Below are positions 16,810 through 25,265 of a DNA stretch of 45,283 nt, in pieces. The DNA is taken from NCBI GenBank assembly GCA_937983405.1, contig CALJZN010000064.1:1-45283 (forward strand), in the 5' to 3' direction. The position numbers and the translations under genes are program-made. The notes under the pieces were generated by a model. It was given only the letters and a program-made list of their open reading frames with translations. It did no database searches and was not told where the DNA came from. The DNA is from an uncultured Paracoccaceae bacterium (GTDB lineage: Bacteria; Pseudomonadota; Alphaproteobacteria; Rhodobacterales; Rhodobacteraceae). Each line of letters begins with the position of its first letter. Within the stretch, counting starts at the first letter, position 1.

Positions 16810-16862
16810 GCGCCGGCGCGGCCCCCCCCGGCGCCGGCGCGGCCCCCCCCCGGCGCCGGCGC
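16810..16862. repeat. GC-only tandem repeat with three GCGCCGGCGC palindromes
   Basis: Between the convergent marR and binding-protein genes, the 10-base palindrome GCGCCGGCGC occurs three times (16810-16819, 16831-16840, 16853-16862). The copies are separated by runs of 8-9 C bases, with a period of 21-22 bases. The block contains no A or T. Strong hairpins from each unit could act as a bidirectional termination or mRNA-stabilising element. Confidence 0.75.
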
Positions 16863-16915
16863 TCCCTGCGCCCGGGGATGGCCCGGGCCGGGACCGCCCG
16901 TTCGCAGGCCCCCAG

Positions 16916-18043
16916 TCAGGGCATCGCCCAGCCGCCGTCCCTGATCTGCATCACGATCCCGCCGACATGGGGCACGCGGTTCTCGTCGAACGACATCCGG
17001 CCCGAACCCAGCACCACCGGCACGTCCCGGGTCGCGGCCATGGCATCGCGGATCGCCGCCCGTGTGACCTGCCCCTCGGGGATCGAGGCGAGCGCATGGG
17101 CGATCACCCGCATCATGCTGTGCCCGGTGGCCGCCCACAGGTCGGGCGGGCCACCGAAGCGCGCGGCATAGGCGTCGGCGAAGGCGCGGGCCTCGGGGCT
17201 TGCGTCGGCCACGAAGCTGGCCGGGAACAGCGTGCCCTCGACCGCGCGGCCGCCGGCGTTGATGAAGCTCTGCGATCCGGCGCCCGAATCGCCCACAAGG
17301 ATCGTGTCAGGCGCAAGCCCCGCCTGCCGCGCCTGGATGATGACGTTCGCCGCCGTCTCGCTGGGCGCGGTCACGAACAGGCAGGGCGGGTTGGCCGAGA
17401 CGATCTTGGTCGAGAGCGCGGTAAAGTCGCTGTCGGTGGACAGGATTGACTCCTCGCCCGAGATCGCGACGCCGCCGGCCTCGAGCAAGCCCTTGAACAC
17501 CTGGGCCTGGCGCACATAGCCCTCGTTGTCGCGAATGCCGACGATGTAGCAGCTGGCGGGTTTCAGCACCCCGGTGATGTGCCGCGCCACGGGGGCGAGG
17601 TAGGCGTCGGCCGTTTCGGTGGACTTGAACAGCCAGGGCCCGATCTCCAGCACCGCCGGCGAGGTGGCGGTGGTGAACATCACCACGCCGTTCTCGTTGG
17701 CCACCGGCCCGGTCGCCAGCGCCTCGGAGGTGGCGATGGGCCCGACGATCATGTGCACGTCGGGGTTGCGGGCAAAGCGCGTGACCAGCGACAGCGCCTC
17801 GGCCCGTTCGGAGCGGTTGTCCTCGAAGGTCATCTCGATCGCGTGCGGCCCGTAGCCGCCCGCCGCCACCAGCTCGTCATGCGCCATGCGCAGGCCGTTC
17901 CACAGCGGCACGCCGACGAAGGCGTAGGCCCCGGTGGTGCCCAGCACCACCGCGATGCGCACCGTCTCGGCCCGGGCGGGCGCACCCGCCGCGGCCATGG
18001 CAAGGGCGGCGGCCGCCGCCATCAGCTTCAGTCGAAGGTTCAT
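16916..18043 (-). CDS. Branched-chain-amino-acid-type ABC transporter substrate-binding protein
   Basis: A 375-residue periplasmic binding protein of the LivK/peripla_BP_6 family. The signal peptide is MNLRLKLMAAAAALAMAAAGAPARA, followed by ETVRIAVVLGTTGAYAFVG. Typical features are MTFEDNRSERAEALSLVTRFARN, IVGPIATSEALATGPVANENGVVMFTTAT and the late LWAATGHSMMRVIAHAL. It is encoded last, 58 bases after livF, instead of first as is usual. Such proteins in catabolic clusters often carry aromatic or other carboxylates rather than amino acids; control by the MarR regulator suggests the same here. Confidence 0.92.
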   Translation of the reverse strand: MNLRLKLMAAAAALAMAAAGAPARAETVRIAVVLGTTGAYAFVGVPLWNGLRMAHDELVAAGGYGPHAIEMTFEDNRSERAEALSLVTRFARNPDVHMIVGPIATSEALATGPVANENGVVMFTTATSPAVLEIGPWLFKSTETADAYLAPVARHITGVLKPASCYIVGIRDNEGYVRQAQVFKGLLEAGGVAISGEESILSTDSDFTALSTKIVSANPPCLFVTAPSETAANVIIQARQAGLAPDTILVGDSGAGSQSFINAGGRAVEGTLFPASFVADASPEARAFADAYAARFGGPPDLWAATGHSMMRVIAHALASIPEGQVTRAAIRDAMAATRDVPVVLGSGRMSFDENRVPHVGGIVMQIRDGGWAMP

Positions 18044-18101
18044 CTGATCCTCCCTGATCCTTCTGTCGTCCGTCGTCCTGCGCCCGCGCCGGCCCCGGGG
18101 G

Positions 18102-18827
18102 TCAGCCCCCGCCGGCGTGGGCCTCGTCCTGCCCGAGGTAGCTTGCGATGATCGCGGGGTCGTGGGCGAGGTCGGCGCTGGCCCCCTGGCGCACGATCCG
18201 CCCCTGTTCCAGCACGAGGGCCCGGTCCGACACCGCCAGCGCCTGCCGCGCGTTCTGCTCCACCAGCAGGATCGTCAGCCCCGTGGCCTTGAGCCCCGCC
18301 AGCGCCCGGAACACCTGCCGCACGATCAAGGGCGCGAGGCCGAGGCTCGGCTCGTCCAGCAGCAGAAGGCGCGGGCCGCCCATCAGCGCCCGGCCGATCG
18401 CCAGCATCTGCTGCTGCCCGCCCGAAAGCGAGCCGGCAAGCTGCGCCCGCCGCTCGCGCAGGATGGGGAAGATGGCGAACACCTCGTCCAGCCCCCAGGT
18501 CGCGGGCCGGGCCCCCAGCGCGGTGGTGCCGAGCAGCAGGTTTTCCTGCACCGACATGCCGGGAAACACCTGCCGCCCCTCGGGCACCTGCAGCAGCCCC
18601 CGCGCCGCCACGCTCCAGGGGCTGGCGCGGGTGATGTCGGCACCGTCGAAGGCCACCCGGCCGCCGGCCTTGGCCACGAGGCCCGAGATCGCATTGAGCA
18701 GGCTCGACTTGCCCGCGCCGTTCGGCCCGATCAGCGCCACCGTCTCGCCCGCGGCCACGTTCAGCGACACGCCGCGCAGCGCACGGATGCCGCGGTAGGA
18801 CACGGCGAGATCCTGCACCTCAAGCAT
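18102..18827 (-). CDS. Branched-chain-type ABC transporter ATP-binding protein (LivF-like)
   Basis: A 241-residue ATPase of the HAAT family. Walker A GPNGAGKSS (residues 35-43), signature LSGGQQQMLAIGRALM, Walker B LLLLDEPSLGLAP and LVEQNARQAL are intact and characteristic of LivF. The start overlaps the end of livG by 8 bases. With LivG it forms the heterodimeric motor for the LivH/LivM channel. Confidence 0.94.
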   Translation of the reverse strand: MLEVQDLAVSYRGIRALRGVSLNVAAGETVALIGPNGAGKSSLLNAISGLVAKAGGRVAFDGADITRASPWSVAARGLLQVPEGRQVFPGMSVQENLLLGTTALGARPATWGLDEVFAIFPILRERRAQLAGSLSGGQQQMLAIGRALMGGPRLLLLDEPSLGLAPLIVRQVFRALAGLKATGLTILLVEQNARQALAVSDRALVLEQGRIVRQGASADLAHDPAIIASYLGQDEAHAGGG

Positions 18828-19590
18828 CGAGCGGGCTTCCCAGATAGGCCTCGATCACCACCGGATCGCTCAGCACCGCCCGCGCGCTGCCCTCGGCGAT
18901 CAGCCGGCCGCCGTCGAGCGCATAGACATGCGCGCACAGCCCGGTGACGAAGCGCATGTCGTGCTCGATGAGCAGGATCGCGCGGCCCTCGGCGGCCAGG
19001 CCGCGGATCACCTCGGCCATCTCGGCCGATTCCACATCGTTCATGCCCGCCACGGGTTCGTCGAGCAGGATCAGCCGCGGGTCGGTCGCCAGCGCCCGCA
19101 TGATCTCGACCCGCCGCTGGTGGCCGTAGGAAAGCCCCCCGGCCGGGTGGTCGGCCAGCGCCGCAAGACCGAAGCGCCCGATCAGCGCCATCGCCCGGTC
19201 GCGCATCGCCCGCGTCTCGCGCGCCGCGGCCGGCAGGCGCAGCAGCGCCGCCAGAAGGCCCGAGGTCTCGTGCCGGTGGAAGCCCACCATGACGTTGTCG
19301 AGGATCGAGGCCTCGGGCATCAGGCGGATGTTCTGGAAGGTGCGGGCGAGCCCGGCGCGCGCGATGGCATGCGCGGGCGCATGGGTGATGTCGCGCCCGT
19401 CGAACAGAATGCTGCCCGAGCTGACCGAGAGCATCCCCGTGACCAGGTTGACGATGGTCGTCTTGCCCGCCCCGTTCGGCCCGATCAGCCCGGTGATGCG
19501 CCCGGGCGGGACCGACATGTTGACGTCGTCGGCCGCCACCACCCCGCCGAACCGCTTGCCGAGCGCCCGCAGTTCCAGCCCGCCGGTCAT
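18820..19590 (-). CDS. Branched-chain-type ABC transporter ATP-binding protein (LivG-like)
   Basis: A 256-residue ATPase. Walker A GPNGAGKTT, the Q-loop region ARTFQNIRLM typical of LivG, signature LSYGHQRRVEIMRAL, Walker B LILLDEPVAGMN and switch LLIEHDMRFV are all present. The C-terminal IAEGSARAVLSDPVVIEAYLG is diagnostic for LivG. The ATG shares ATGA with the livM stop (19587-19590), so translation is coupled. The longer frame running up to 21192 is a read-through of the permease genes in another frame. Confidence 0.94.
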   Translation of the reverse strand: MTGGLELRALGKRFGGVVAADDVNMSVPPGRITGLIGPNGAGKTTIVNLVTGMLSVSSGSILFDGRDITHAPAHAIARAGLARTFQNIRLMPEASILDNVMVGFHRHETSGLLAALLRLPAAARETRAMRDRAMALIGRFGLAALADHPAGGLSYGHQRRVEIMRALATDPRLILLDEPVAGMNDVESAEMAEVIRGLAAEGRAILLIEHDMRFVTGLCAHVYALDGGRLIAEGSARAVLSDPVVIEAYLGSPLDA

Positions 19591-20465
19591 CGCAGCGCCT
19601 CCGCGGCGGCGGCGCTGCGCCGTGCCAGCCGCCGGCGGTGCCAGGCGTCGAGCAGCGTGTCGGCCACGCCCCGGGGCAGGAAGTTGATGACAAGGATCAG
19701 CAGCAGGCCGTAGACCAGCACCCGGTTCTCGGCCAGCGGCCGTGCCAGCTCGGGCAGCAGGATCAGCACCGCGGTGCCCACCAGCGGCCCCAGAACCGAC
19801 TTGCGGCCGCCGAACACGACATAGGAGAGCGTCGCGATCAGGAAGGAAAAGCCGAAGATGTTGGGGTCCAGCGCATAGGAATGAAACGCCTCCAGCGCCC
19901 CGAACAGCCCCGCGATGGCCCCCGACAGCGCAAAGGCCAGCGCCTGCCAGCGTGGCACCGACACGCCCAGCGACACCGCCACCGCCTCGTTCTCGCGGAT
20001 CACGTCGAAGGTGCGCCCGATCCGGGTGCGCCCGATCGCCCAGATGATGTAGGTCACCGCCACGGCCGCCGCCAGCAGGCCCGGGGTGCCCACCACCCGG
20101 GGGATGTTCATCAGCCCCATCGCGCCGCCCGTCAGCCCCTCGGCCCAGATGTTCAGCGACAGCACGATCTGCACGAAGGCGAGCGTGGCGATGGCCTGGT
20201 AGACCCCGCGCAGCCGGGCGAGCGGCCAGGACAGGACCAGCGCCGCCGCCGTGCCCATGCCCGTCCCGGCCAGGATGCCCAGCGCGGGATGAACCCCGTG
20301 CTTCACTGCGAGGATGCCCGCCGTATAGGCCCCGATGGCCGCCAGCGCCGCCGTGGCCAACGAGAACACCCCCGCCCGCAGCACCAGATACTGGCTGAAG
20401 GCAAAGCCCAGCTGCAGCAGGTAGAGGTCGAGGATCGGGCCCCAGGCGTTGTAGAGGCTGGCCAT
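19587..20465 (-). CDS. Branched-chain-type ABC transporter permease (LivM-like)
   Basis: A 292-residue multi-helix inner-membrane permease of the HAAT family. The motif GVYQAIATLAFVQIVLSLNIW and the loop RTRIGRTFDVIRENEAVAVSLGVSV are typical of LivM, as is VFGGRKSVLGPLVGTAVLILLPE near the C terminus. The gene lies 9 bases after livH and overlaps livG by ATGA. Confidence 0.94.
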   Translation of the reverse strand: MASLYNAWGPILDLYLLQLGFAFSQYLVLRAGVFSLATAALAAIGAYTAGILAVKHGVHPALGILAGTGMGTAAALVLSWPLARLRGVYQAIATLAFVQIVLSLNIWAEGLTGGAMGLMNIPRVVGTPGLLAAAVAVTYIIWAIGRTRIGRTFDVIRENEAVAVSLGVSVPRWQALAFALSGAIAGLFGALEAFHSYALDPNIFGFSFLIATLSYVVFGGRKSVLGPLVGTAVLILLPELARPLAENRVLVYGLLLILVINFLPRGVADTLLDAWHRRRLARRSAAAAEALR

Positions 20466-20474
20466 TCCCGCCCC

Positions 20475-21365
20475 CTAGCGCCGGCCGCGCAGCTGGCCGG
20501 CCTCTTCCCGGCCGAGCAGCCCGTGCGGGCGCAGCAAGAGGATCAGGAACAGCCCGAGGAAGATGACCGCATTCGTCAGCCCCGTCGGCAGGAAGGCGAT
20601 GGTCAGCGTCTGCATCATCCCGAACAAGAGCGCCGCCAGCAGCGCCCCGGGGATCGAGCCGAGGCCGCCCAGGATGATGATCACGAAGCCGAACAGCAGA
20701 TAGGGCTCGCCCATCATGTAGTGGATCGAGTTGAAGGCCAGCCCCACCAGCACGCCGGCCGCCCCGGCCAGCGCCCCGGCCATGAAATAGGTCTGGCGGT
20801 AGACGGCGTTGGGGTTCACCCCCGTCAGCATCGCGGCGCGCGCGTTCTCGGTCACCGCGCGGATGCGCCGGCCCCAGGGCGTGCGGTAGACGAACCATGC
20901 CATCACCACCACCAGCGCGAAGGCTGCCGCCGCCATGAACAGCTGCAGAAGCGAGATGCGCAGGCCCGCGACCTGGTAGATCTGGATCGGGAAGGTGTCG
21001 AAGGGAAAGCGCACGATCCGCGTGCCCGAAATCCGCTGGGCGATGGTCATGATGACAAGGCTCGCACCGATGGACGAGATGATCGCGCCGAACTCCTCGT
21101 CCCCCGTCCTGCGCAGGCGGCGGAAGCAGACGAGCTCGATCAGCACCGACAGGCAGCCCGACAGCGCCATCGCCAGCAGGAAGCCCAGCCACAGCGGCCC
21201 GCCGTTGACGACGGTGTACCAGGCGGTGAAGGCCCCGGCCATGAACACCGCGCCATGGGCAAGGTTGAGGATGCGCTGGATGCCGAACACCAGGTTGAAG
21301 CCCAGCGCGAACAGCGCATAGACCCCGCCCACCACGATCCCGTTCAGCAGTTGCTGGGCGATCAT
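20475..21365 (-). CDS. Branched-chain-type ABC transporter permease (LivH-like)
   Basis: A 296-residue HAAT permease, first gene of the leftward transporter operon. The N terminus QQLLNGIVVGGVYALFALGFNLVFGIQRILNLAHGAVFM is the standard LivH opening; RAVTENARAAMLTGVNPNAVYRQTYFMAGALAGAAGVLVG and GGLGSIPGALLAALLFGM are further family hallmarks. The operator-like site B lies 84 bases before its ATG. The gap to the preceding NIPSNAP gene is 143 bases, so it probably has its own promoter. Confidence 0.94.
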   Translation of the reverse strand: MIAQQLLNGIVVGGVYALFALGFNLVFGIQRILNLAHGAVFMAGAFTAWYTVVNGGPLWLGFLLAMALSGCLSVLIELVCFRRLRRTGDEEFGAIISSIGASLVIMTIAQRISGTRIVRFPFDTFPIQIYQVAGLRISLLQLFMAAAAFALVVVMAWFVYRTPWGRRIRAVTENARAAMLTGVNPNAVYRQTYFMAGALAGAAGVLVGLAFNSIHYMMGEPYLLFGFVIIILGGLGSIPGALLAALLFGMMQTLTIAFLPTGLTNAVIFLGLFLILLLRPHGLLGREEAGQLRGRR

Positions 21366-21448
21366 GCGATCATGCCCGCCGCGCGCCGCCGCGCCTTGCC
21401 CTGCATGCCGTCTCCCCCCGTCGCGCCCGGCGGTGCCCGGGCCTATAT

Positions 21449-21475
21449 CTCGAAATCGATCTTAGCCGTTTCGAT
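21449..21475. promoter_or_regulatory. Putative MarR operator, site B (upstream of livH)
   Basis: CTCGAAATCGAT (21449-21460), spacer CTT, AGCCGTTTCGAT (21464-21475). Each arm matches the perfect palindrome at 26514-26540 at 10 of 12 positions, with the same three-base spacer length. It lies in an AT-rich island between the P450 operon's last gene and livH, consistent with control of the transporter operon. Confidence 0.65.
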
Positions 21476-21508
21476 ATTTCAGCATTGGGCCACAGCCCCC
21501 GGCGCCTG

Positions 21509-21835
21509 TCAATCGCCCCGCCCGCCGATGGGCGAGAAGGGCGCGGGCGTCAGGATGCGGCTTTCCTGGGTCTCGATCAGCGGCGTCGCCTCGGCCAGGA
21601 AGGCACGCCAGTCGGGATCGGCCATCAGCCGGGTCCGCCGCGCCGCGCGGTCCTCGAGGCTCTGATAGCCCCAGAGGTGGACAGTCTGGTTGAGCGGCCC
21701 GATCTCGGTGACGAAATAGCCGATGAGGTTGCCCAGGATGCGCGTCTGCACGGCCAGCCCCTTCGCCTCGTAGAGCGCGAGGAACTGCGGGATCGTGCCG
21801 GGCTTGTAGCGGTAGGTGCGCTGTTCGACGATCAT
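21509..21835 (-). CDS. NIPSNAP-family protein
   Basis: A 108-residue small protein of the NIPSNAP/dimeric alpha-beta-barrel group (MIVEQRTYRYKPGTIPQFLALYEAKGL..., then HLWGYQSLEDRAARRTRLMADPDWRAFL). These proteins are common in catabolic operons with oxygenases and dehydrogenases; their chemistry is mostly unknown. The start is the ATG at 21835, which lies just after the SDR stop with GAGG as ribosome-binding site within TGAGGCGCAG. It is the last gene of the P450 operon. I infer a supporting or ligand-binding role in the same pathway. Confidence 0.85.
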   Translation of the reverse strand: MIVEQRTYRYKPGTIPQFLALYEAKGLAVQTRILGNLIGYFVTEIGPLNQTVHLWGYQSLEDRAARRTRLMADPDWRAFLAEATPLIETQESRILTPAPFSPIGGRGD

Positions 21836-21842
21836 CTGCGCC

Positions 21843-22607
21843 TCACTTGTAGGACACGCCAAGGGAAAGCCCGCCGTCCACCACCAGCGACTGCCCGGTG
21901 ACCCAGTCGGCCGCCAGCAGATAGGCCGCCGCCTCGGCGATGTCGCCGGGCGTGCCGATGCGGCCGAGCGGATGGTCGGGGAGCATGGTCTTCAGCCGCG
22001 CGATGTGCTCGGCGTCGGTGTAAAGGCCCGCGCGGACGTTCAGTTCCGTCGGCACCGCGCCGGGGATCACGCAGTTGACGCGGATGCGCTGCGGCCCAAG
22101 CTCGGCCGCCAGCACCTTGGCCAGCACCTCCACGGCGCCCTTCGAGGCGGCGTAGGTCGAGGCGCCGGGATAGGCGCGGCGGGTGTGGACCGAGCCCAGG
22201 AACAGCACCGCGCCGCCGTCGCGGGCCAGATGCGGCACGGCAAGCCCGGTCAGCATCATCCCGGCCACGACGTTGGTGTTGAGGATGTCGAGCACCGCGG
22301 CCTCGGCCAACTCGGTGATCGGGCCGCGCAGCATGTTGGCGGCGTTGTTCACAAGGCCCTGCAAGCCGCCCCCGTGCGCAACCGCGGCGGCGATCATGGC
22401 GGCGCGGTCGGTCGCGTCGGTCACGTCGCCCGCGACGGCGCAGGCCTGCGGCCCGATGCTCTCGGCCACCGCCTGCACCTTGTCGGCCCGCCGCCCGGTG
22501 ATGGTCACGCGCGCGCCGAGGCTCGCGAAATAGCGTGCCATCCCCTCGCCCAGGCCCGAGCCGCCGCCGGTGACAAGGATCGAGGCGCCGTCGAGGGACC
22601 GGATCAT
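21843..22607 (-). CDS. Short-chain dehydrogenase/reductase (SDR)
   Basis: A 254-residue classical SDR oxidoreductase. The cofactor motif TGGGSGLG is at residues 13-20, NNAA at about 87-90, the catalytic Ser in LGSVHTRRA, and the Tyr-x-x-x-Lys as YAASK. The arginine-rich ITGRRADK after beta-2 suggests NADP preference, as an inference. The C terminus VTGQSLVVDGGLSLG is typical. The start overlaps the ThuA-like gene stop by ATGA. It probably oxidises an alcohol made by the P450 or ThuA-linked steps. Confidence 0.92.
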   Translation of the reverse strand: MIRSLDGASILVTGGGSGLGEGMARYFASLGARVTITGRRADKVQAVAESIGPQACAVAGDVTDATDRAAMIAAAVAHGGGLQGLVNNAANMLRGPITELAEAAVLDILNTNVVAGMMLTGLAVPHLARDGGAVLFLGSVHTRRAYPGASTYAASKGAVEVLAKVLAAELGPQRIRVNCVIPGAVPTELNVRAGLYTDAEHIARLKTMLPDHPLGRIGTPGDIAEAAAYLLAADWVTGQSLVVDGGLSLGVSYK

Positions 22608-23311
22608 GGGGTCGCCCCGTCAAGCCCGGCGGCCCAGCGCGCGGCGCGGGCGAGCAGCGCGGCATGGGCGGGGTGGGCAAAGCTCGCGGCATCATGGCCC
22701 AGCGCCGACCATGCGGCCCGGCCCCCGCCGCCCTCGCGCAGCGTCAGCACGGGTTGCGGGGCGGCGACGTCCCCGGCCCGGCCGGTGGCCAGCACCCGCG
22801 CATCGGGTGCCAGCGCGAGGTCGCAGTAAAGCTCGTCGGTCAGCGCGAAGCCCGCGGCCCCGGCCGTCACCGGATGGGCAGGGTCCGCGATCTGCACCGT
22901 CACCGGCCCCGGCGGCGGGTGGTGCGAGCGGCCCCAGACCCAGGCCGCGCCCAGGATCCCGCCCCAGTCGGGCCAGTCGTCGAAGCAGATCGCCGCCGTG
23001 TGCAGGCCCAGCAGCCCGCCGCCGCGCGCCAGATGGGCGCGGATCGCCGCGCGCGCGGCCTCGGGCATCGCGAAGGCGAAATCCGCCCGGTAGGGCGCGT
23101 ATCGCTCGGCCTGCGTCATGCTCCAGGCCAGGGCATGGATCACCAGCAGGTCGGGCGGATCGGCCATGAAGCGGGCGAGGCCCGTGCCCATCCCATCGAC
23201 CAGCGCCGCCGCAAGTCCCGCGCCGCGCAGGATGCCGGCCACCATCGGCCCCGTCCGGTCGAAATCGTGCAAGATCCCGCCGGTGACGACCAGCGCCCGC
23301 AGCGCGCTCAT
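22604..23311 (-). CDS. ThuA-like (trehalose utilisation, GATase-fold) protein
   Basis: A 235-residue ThuA-domain protein with a class I glutamine amidotransferase-like fold. Visible features are LVVTGGILHDFDRTGPMVAGIL at the N terminus, DLLVIHALAW, the hydrophobic turn GGGLLGLHTAAICF around residue 100, FALTDELYC, and AAWSALGHDAASFAHPAH near the end. ThuA proteins accompany sugar and cyclitol dehydrogenases; a ThuA has been linked to trehalose use in rhizobia, but no general reaction is established. Here it is sandwiched between two SDR genes with ATGA overlaps on both sides, implying fixed stoichiometry with them. Confidence 0.87.
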   Translation of the reverse strand: MSALRALVVTGGILHDFDRTGPMVAGILRGAGLAAALVDGMGTGLARFMADPPDLLVIHALAWSMTQAERYAPYRADFAFAMPEAARAAIRAHLARGGGLLGLHTAAICFDDWPDWGGILGAAWVWGRSHHPPPGPVTVQIADPAHPVTAGAAGFALTDELYCDLALAPDARVLATGRAGDVAAPQPVLTLREGGGGRAAWSALGHDAASFAHPAHAALLARAARWAAGLDGATP

Positions 23312-24054
23312 GGCTTCGACCGCGGCAGTTGCGCCAGCAGGCTCGGGGCCACGCCGCCGTCCACAACCAGCTGATGGCCGCTGATGTAGGATGCCGCGTC
23401 CGAGGCGAGGAAGGCCACCGCCTCGGCCACATCCTCGGCCAGCCCGAGGCGGCGCAGCGGCACCGCCCCCTCGCGCCGGGCGCGGACCTCGGCGTCGCGG
23501 AAGAAGGGGGTCGAGAGGCCCGCGTCGATGAACCCTGGCGCGACGGCGTTCACCCGCAGCCCCGCCGGCCCCCATTCGATGGCCATCTGCTCGACAAGCG
23601 TTGCCAGCCCCGCCTTGGCGGCAGGGTAGGCGCCCGCCCCGGGCCCGGGCACCAGCGCGTTGATCGAGGTGATCGCCACGATCGCCCCGCGCCCCGCAGG
23701 AATCATCCGCCGCGCCGCCGCCTGCGCGGTCAGGAAGGCGCCGGTGAGGTTGACATCCAGCACCCGCCGCCAGTCCTCGGGCGCCATGTCGGCAAGCGGG
23801 CCAAAGCGGCCGATGCCGGCGTTGCACACCACGAGGTCGGGCACCGCCCCCAGCGCGTCGAAGGCCCGCGCCAGGGCCGCGGCATCGGTCACGTCGCAGG
23901 GCAGGGGGGTGGCGCCGCCCAGCGCGGCGGCGGCCGCGGCCACCGCCGCGGGCTCAAGGTCGAGCACCCCCACATGCCAGCCGTCCGCCACCAGCCGCCG
24001 GCCGATGGCCCGCCCGATGTCGCCCGCGCCGCCGGTGACGACCGCGCATCTCAT
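23308..24054 (-). CDS. Short-chain dehydrogenase/reductase (SDR)
   Basis: A 248-residue classical SDR. The cofactor motif TGGAGDIG follows the first strand, acidic DLE after the second strand suggests NAD preference, NAGI is present, and the catalytic residues lie in ITSINALVPGPGAGAYPAAK (Tyr-x-x-x-Lys as YPAAK). The C terminus ISGHQLVVDGGVAPS is typical. Two ATGs compete: the one at 24054 overlaps the P450 stop as ATGA and has GGAG six bases before it, so I chose it; the one at 24060 would add two residues. Its neighbours suggest it acts on a hydroxylated intermediate of the same pathway as the other SDR. Confidence 0.92.
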   Translation of the reverse strand: MRCAVVTGGAGDIGRAIGRRLVADGWHVGVLDLEPAAVAAAAAALGGATPLPCDVTDAAALARAFDALGAVPDLVVCNAGIGRFGPLADMAPEDWRRVLDVNLTGAFLTAQAAARRMIPAGRGAIVAITSINALVPGPGAGAYPAAKAGLATLVEQMAIEWGPAGLRVNAVAPGFIDAGLSTPFFRDAEVRARREGAVPLRRLGLAEDVAEAVAFLASDAASYISGHQLVVDGGVAPSLLAQLPRSKP

Positions 24055-25265
24055 GCCCATCTCCGCGCGGGATCGAAGACGATGGGGTAGCGCCCCCAGT
24101 TCGGCCGCTCGGTGTGCTCGGCCCGCCGCGGCGGGTCGCCCGGGTCGGGGCGCGCGCCCGCGGCCAGAAGGCGGGCGATGAAGCGGGTGATGGTGCCGAG
24201 CTGGTGGTTCGCGGGGTCCGCCGGCCCCTTCGGCACCACCCCGCCGTCAAGGTCGCGGCCGAGGCAGGAATGCGTGCCGATCCCGAAGGTCAGCCCGAAG
24301 GGCATCTGCCCCGCCGGGATCGCGCGGTGGGGGTTGAAGCGGTCGGCATCCGCGCCGAACACCGAAGGGTCGCGGTTGGCCGCGGCAAGGTCGAGCGCGA
24401 CCAGCGCCCCCGCCGGCAGATCGCCCGCGCCCTCGAGCGCCACCGGGCAGACCGCCCGGCGCAGGCTGACCGGGCTGGCCGGATGCAGCCGCAGGCTTTC
24501 GTGCACGCAGCGCTGCAGAAACAGCGGATCCGCGCGCATCCGCGCCCCGTCCTCGGGGTGGGCCTCGGCCCAGGTGGCGAGGTCGTGGAAGGCGTGGATG
24601 GTCGAGTTCGCCGTCGAATGCGCCCCGGCCTGGAGGTAGAAGGCGATCTCGCGCCGGATCATCTCGGGCGTGAACTCCTCGGGGTCGCCGTGGCGCAGGA
24701 TCACGGTCAGCACGTCGCGCGGCAGGTCGTCCTCGCCGATCTCGCCCGCGGCAAGGCGCGCCAGCAGCGCCCGGCGCCGCGCGATCGAGGGGTCGAGGAA
24801 GGCCGGCCCGAACGCATCGAGCGCCGCGCGCACCTCGGCCCGCACCGCCTCCTTGTCGCGGGTGGAATGGATCAGCGTCGCCCCCTCGGAGAAGATCGCC
24901 ACCAGGCGGCGCAGCTCGGCCGTCTCCTCGGGGCTGCGCGCGGGGCGGTCCACCCCGGCGAAGTCGGCGGTGATGTTCATCGTCACGCGGTAGCCGAGAT
25001 CGACCAGCTCGGACCGCCCCGCCGCAAGGTCGGGGGCGATGGTCTCGTCGAGCGTCGCCATGAACACGCCCTGTTCGTAGTATCTGAAGAAGTTGCGCCG
25101 GAACACGCCGAACTCGAGCAGCCGGCGCTTGCGATGCGCCTCGCCGTGCAGCGTCAGCAGCACATCCTGCATGATCACGCGCCCCTCGTCGTAAAGCGCC
25201 TGCTCGAGGTCGGGATGGCAGAGCGCAGCGGCGATCCGCGCGGGGTCGGCGAGCCGCACGGTCAT
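24051..25265 (-). CDS. Cytochrome P450 (second of tandem pair), unusual I-helix
   Basis: A 404-residue soluble bacterial P450. The heme-binding loop is FGIGTHSCLG with the thiolate C334, the K-helix ExxR is ESLR (E256-R259), and the helix C heme contact is in HGEAHRKRR. The central I-helix reads AGAHST (213-218) where the usual motif is AGxE/DTT: histidine replaces the acid and serine the threonine of the acid-alcohol pair used in O2 activation. This implies either substrate-assisted proton delivery or a different chemistry. It overlaps its paralog by ATGA (25262-25265) and the SDR by ATGA (24051-24054). No reductase or ferredoxin is adjacent; the putidaredoxin-type ferredoxin at 13332-13661 is the best local electron donor. 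Confidence 0.93.
   Translation of the reverse strand: MTVRLADPARIAAALCHPDLEQALYDEGRVIMQDVLLTLHGEAHRKRRLLEFGVFRRNFFRYYEQGVFMATLDETIAPDLAAGRSELVDLGYRVTMNITADFAGVDRPARSPEETAELRRLVAIFSEGATLIHSTRDKEAVRAEVRAALDAFGPAFLDPSIARRRALLARLAAGEIGEDDLPRDVLTVILRHGDPEEFTPEMIRREIAFYLQAGAHSTANSTIHAFHDLATWAEAHPEDGARMRADPLFLQRCVHESLRLHPASPVSLRRAVCPVALEGAGDLPAGALVALDLAAANRDPSVFGADADRFNPHRAIPAGQMPFGLTFGIGTHSCLGRDLDGGVVPKGPADPANHQLGTITRFIARLLAAGARPDPGDPPRRAEHTERPNWGRYPIVFDPARRWA

Noticed and set aside
16810-16862. CRISPR-like array
   Set aside because: Units are 10-base palindromes with homopolymer linkers, not 24-37-base repeats with unique spacers, and no cas genes are present.
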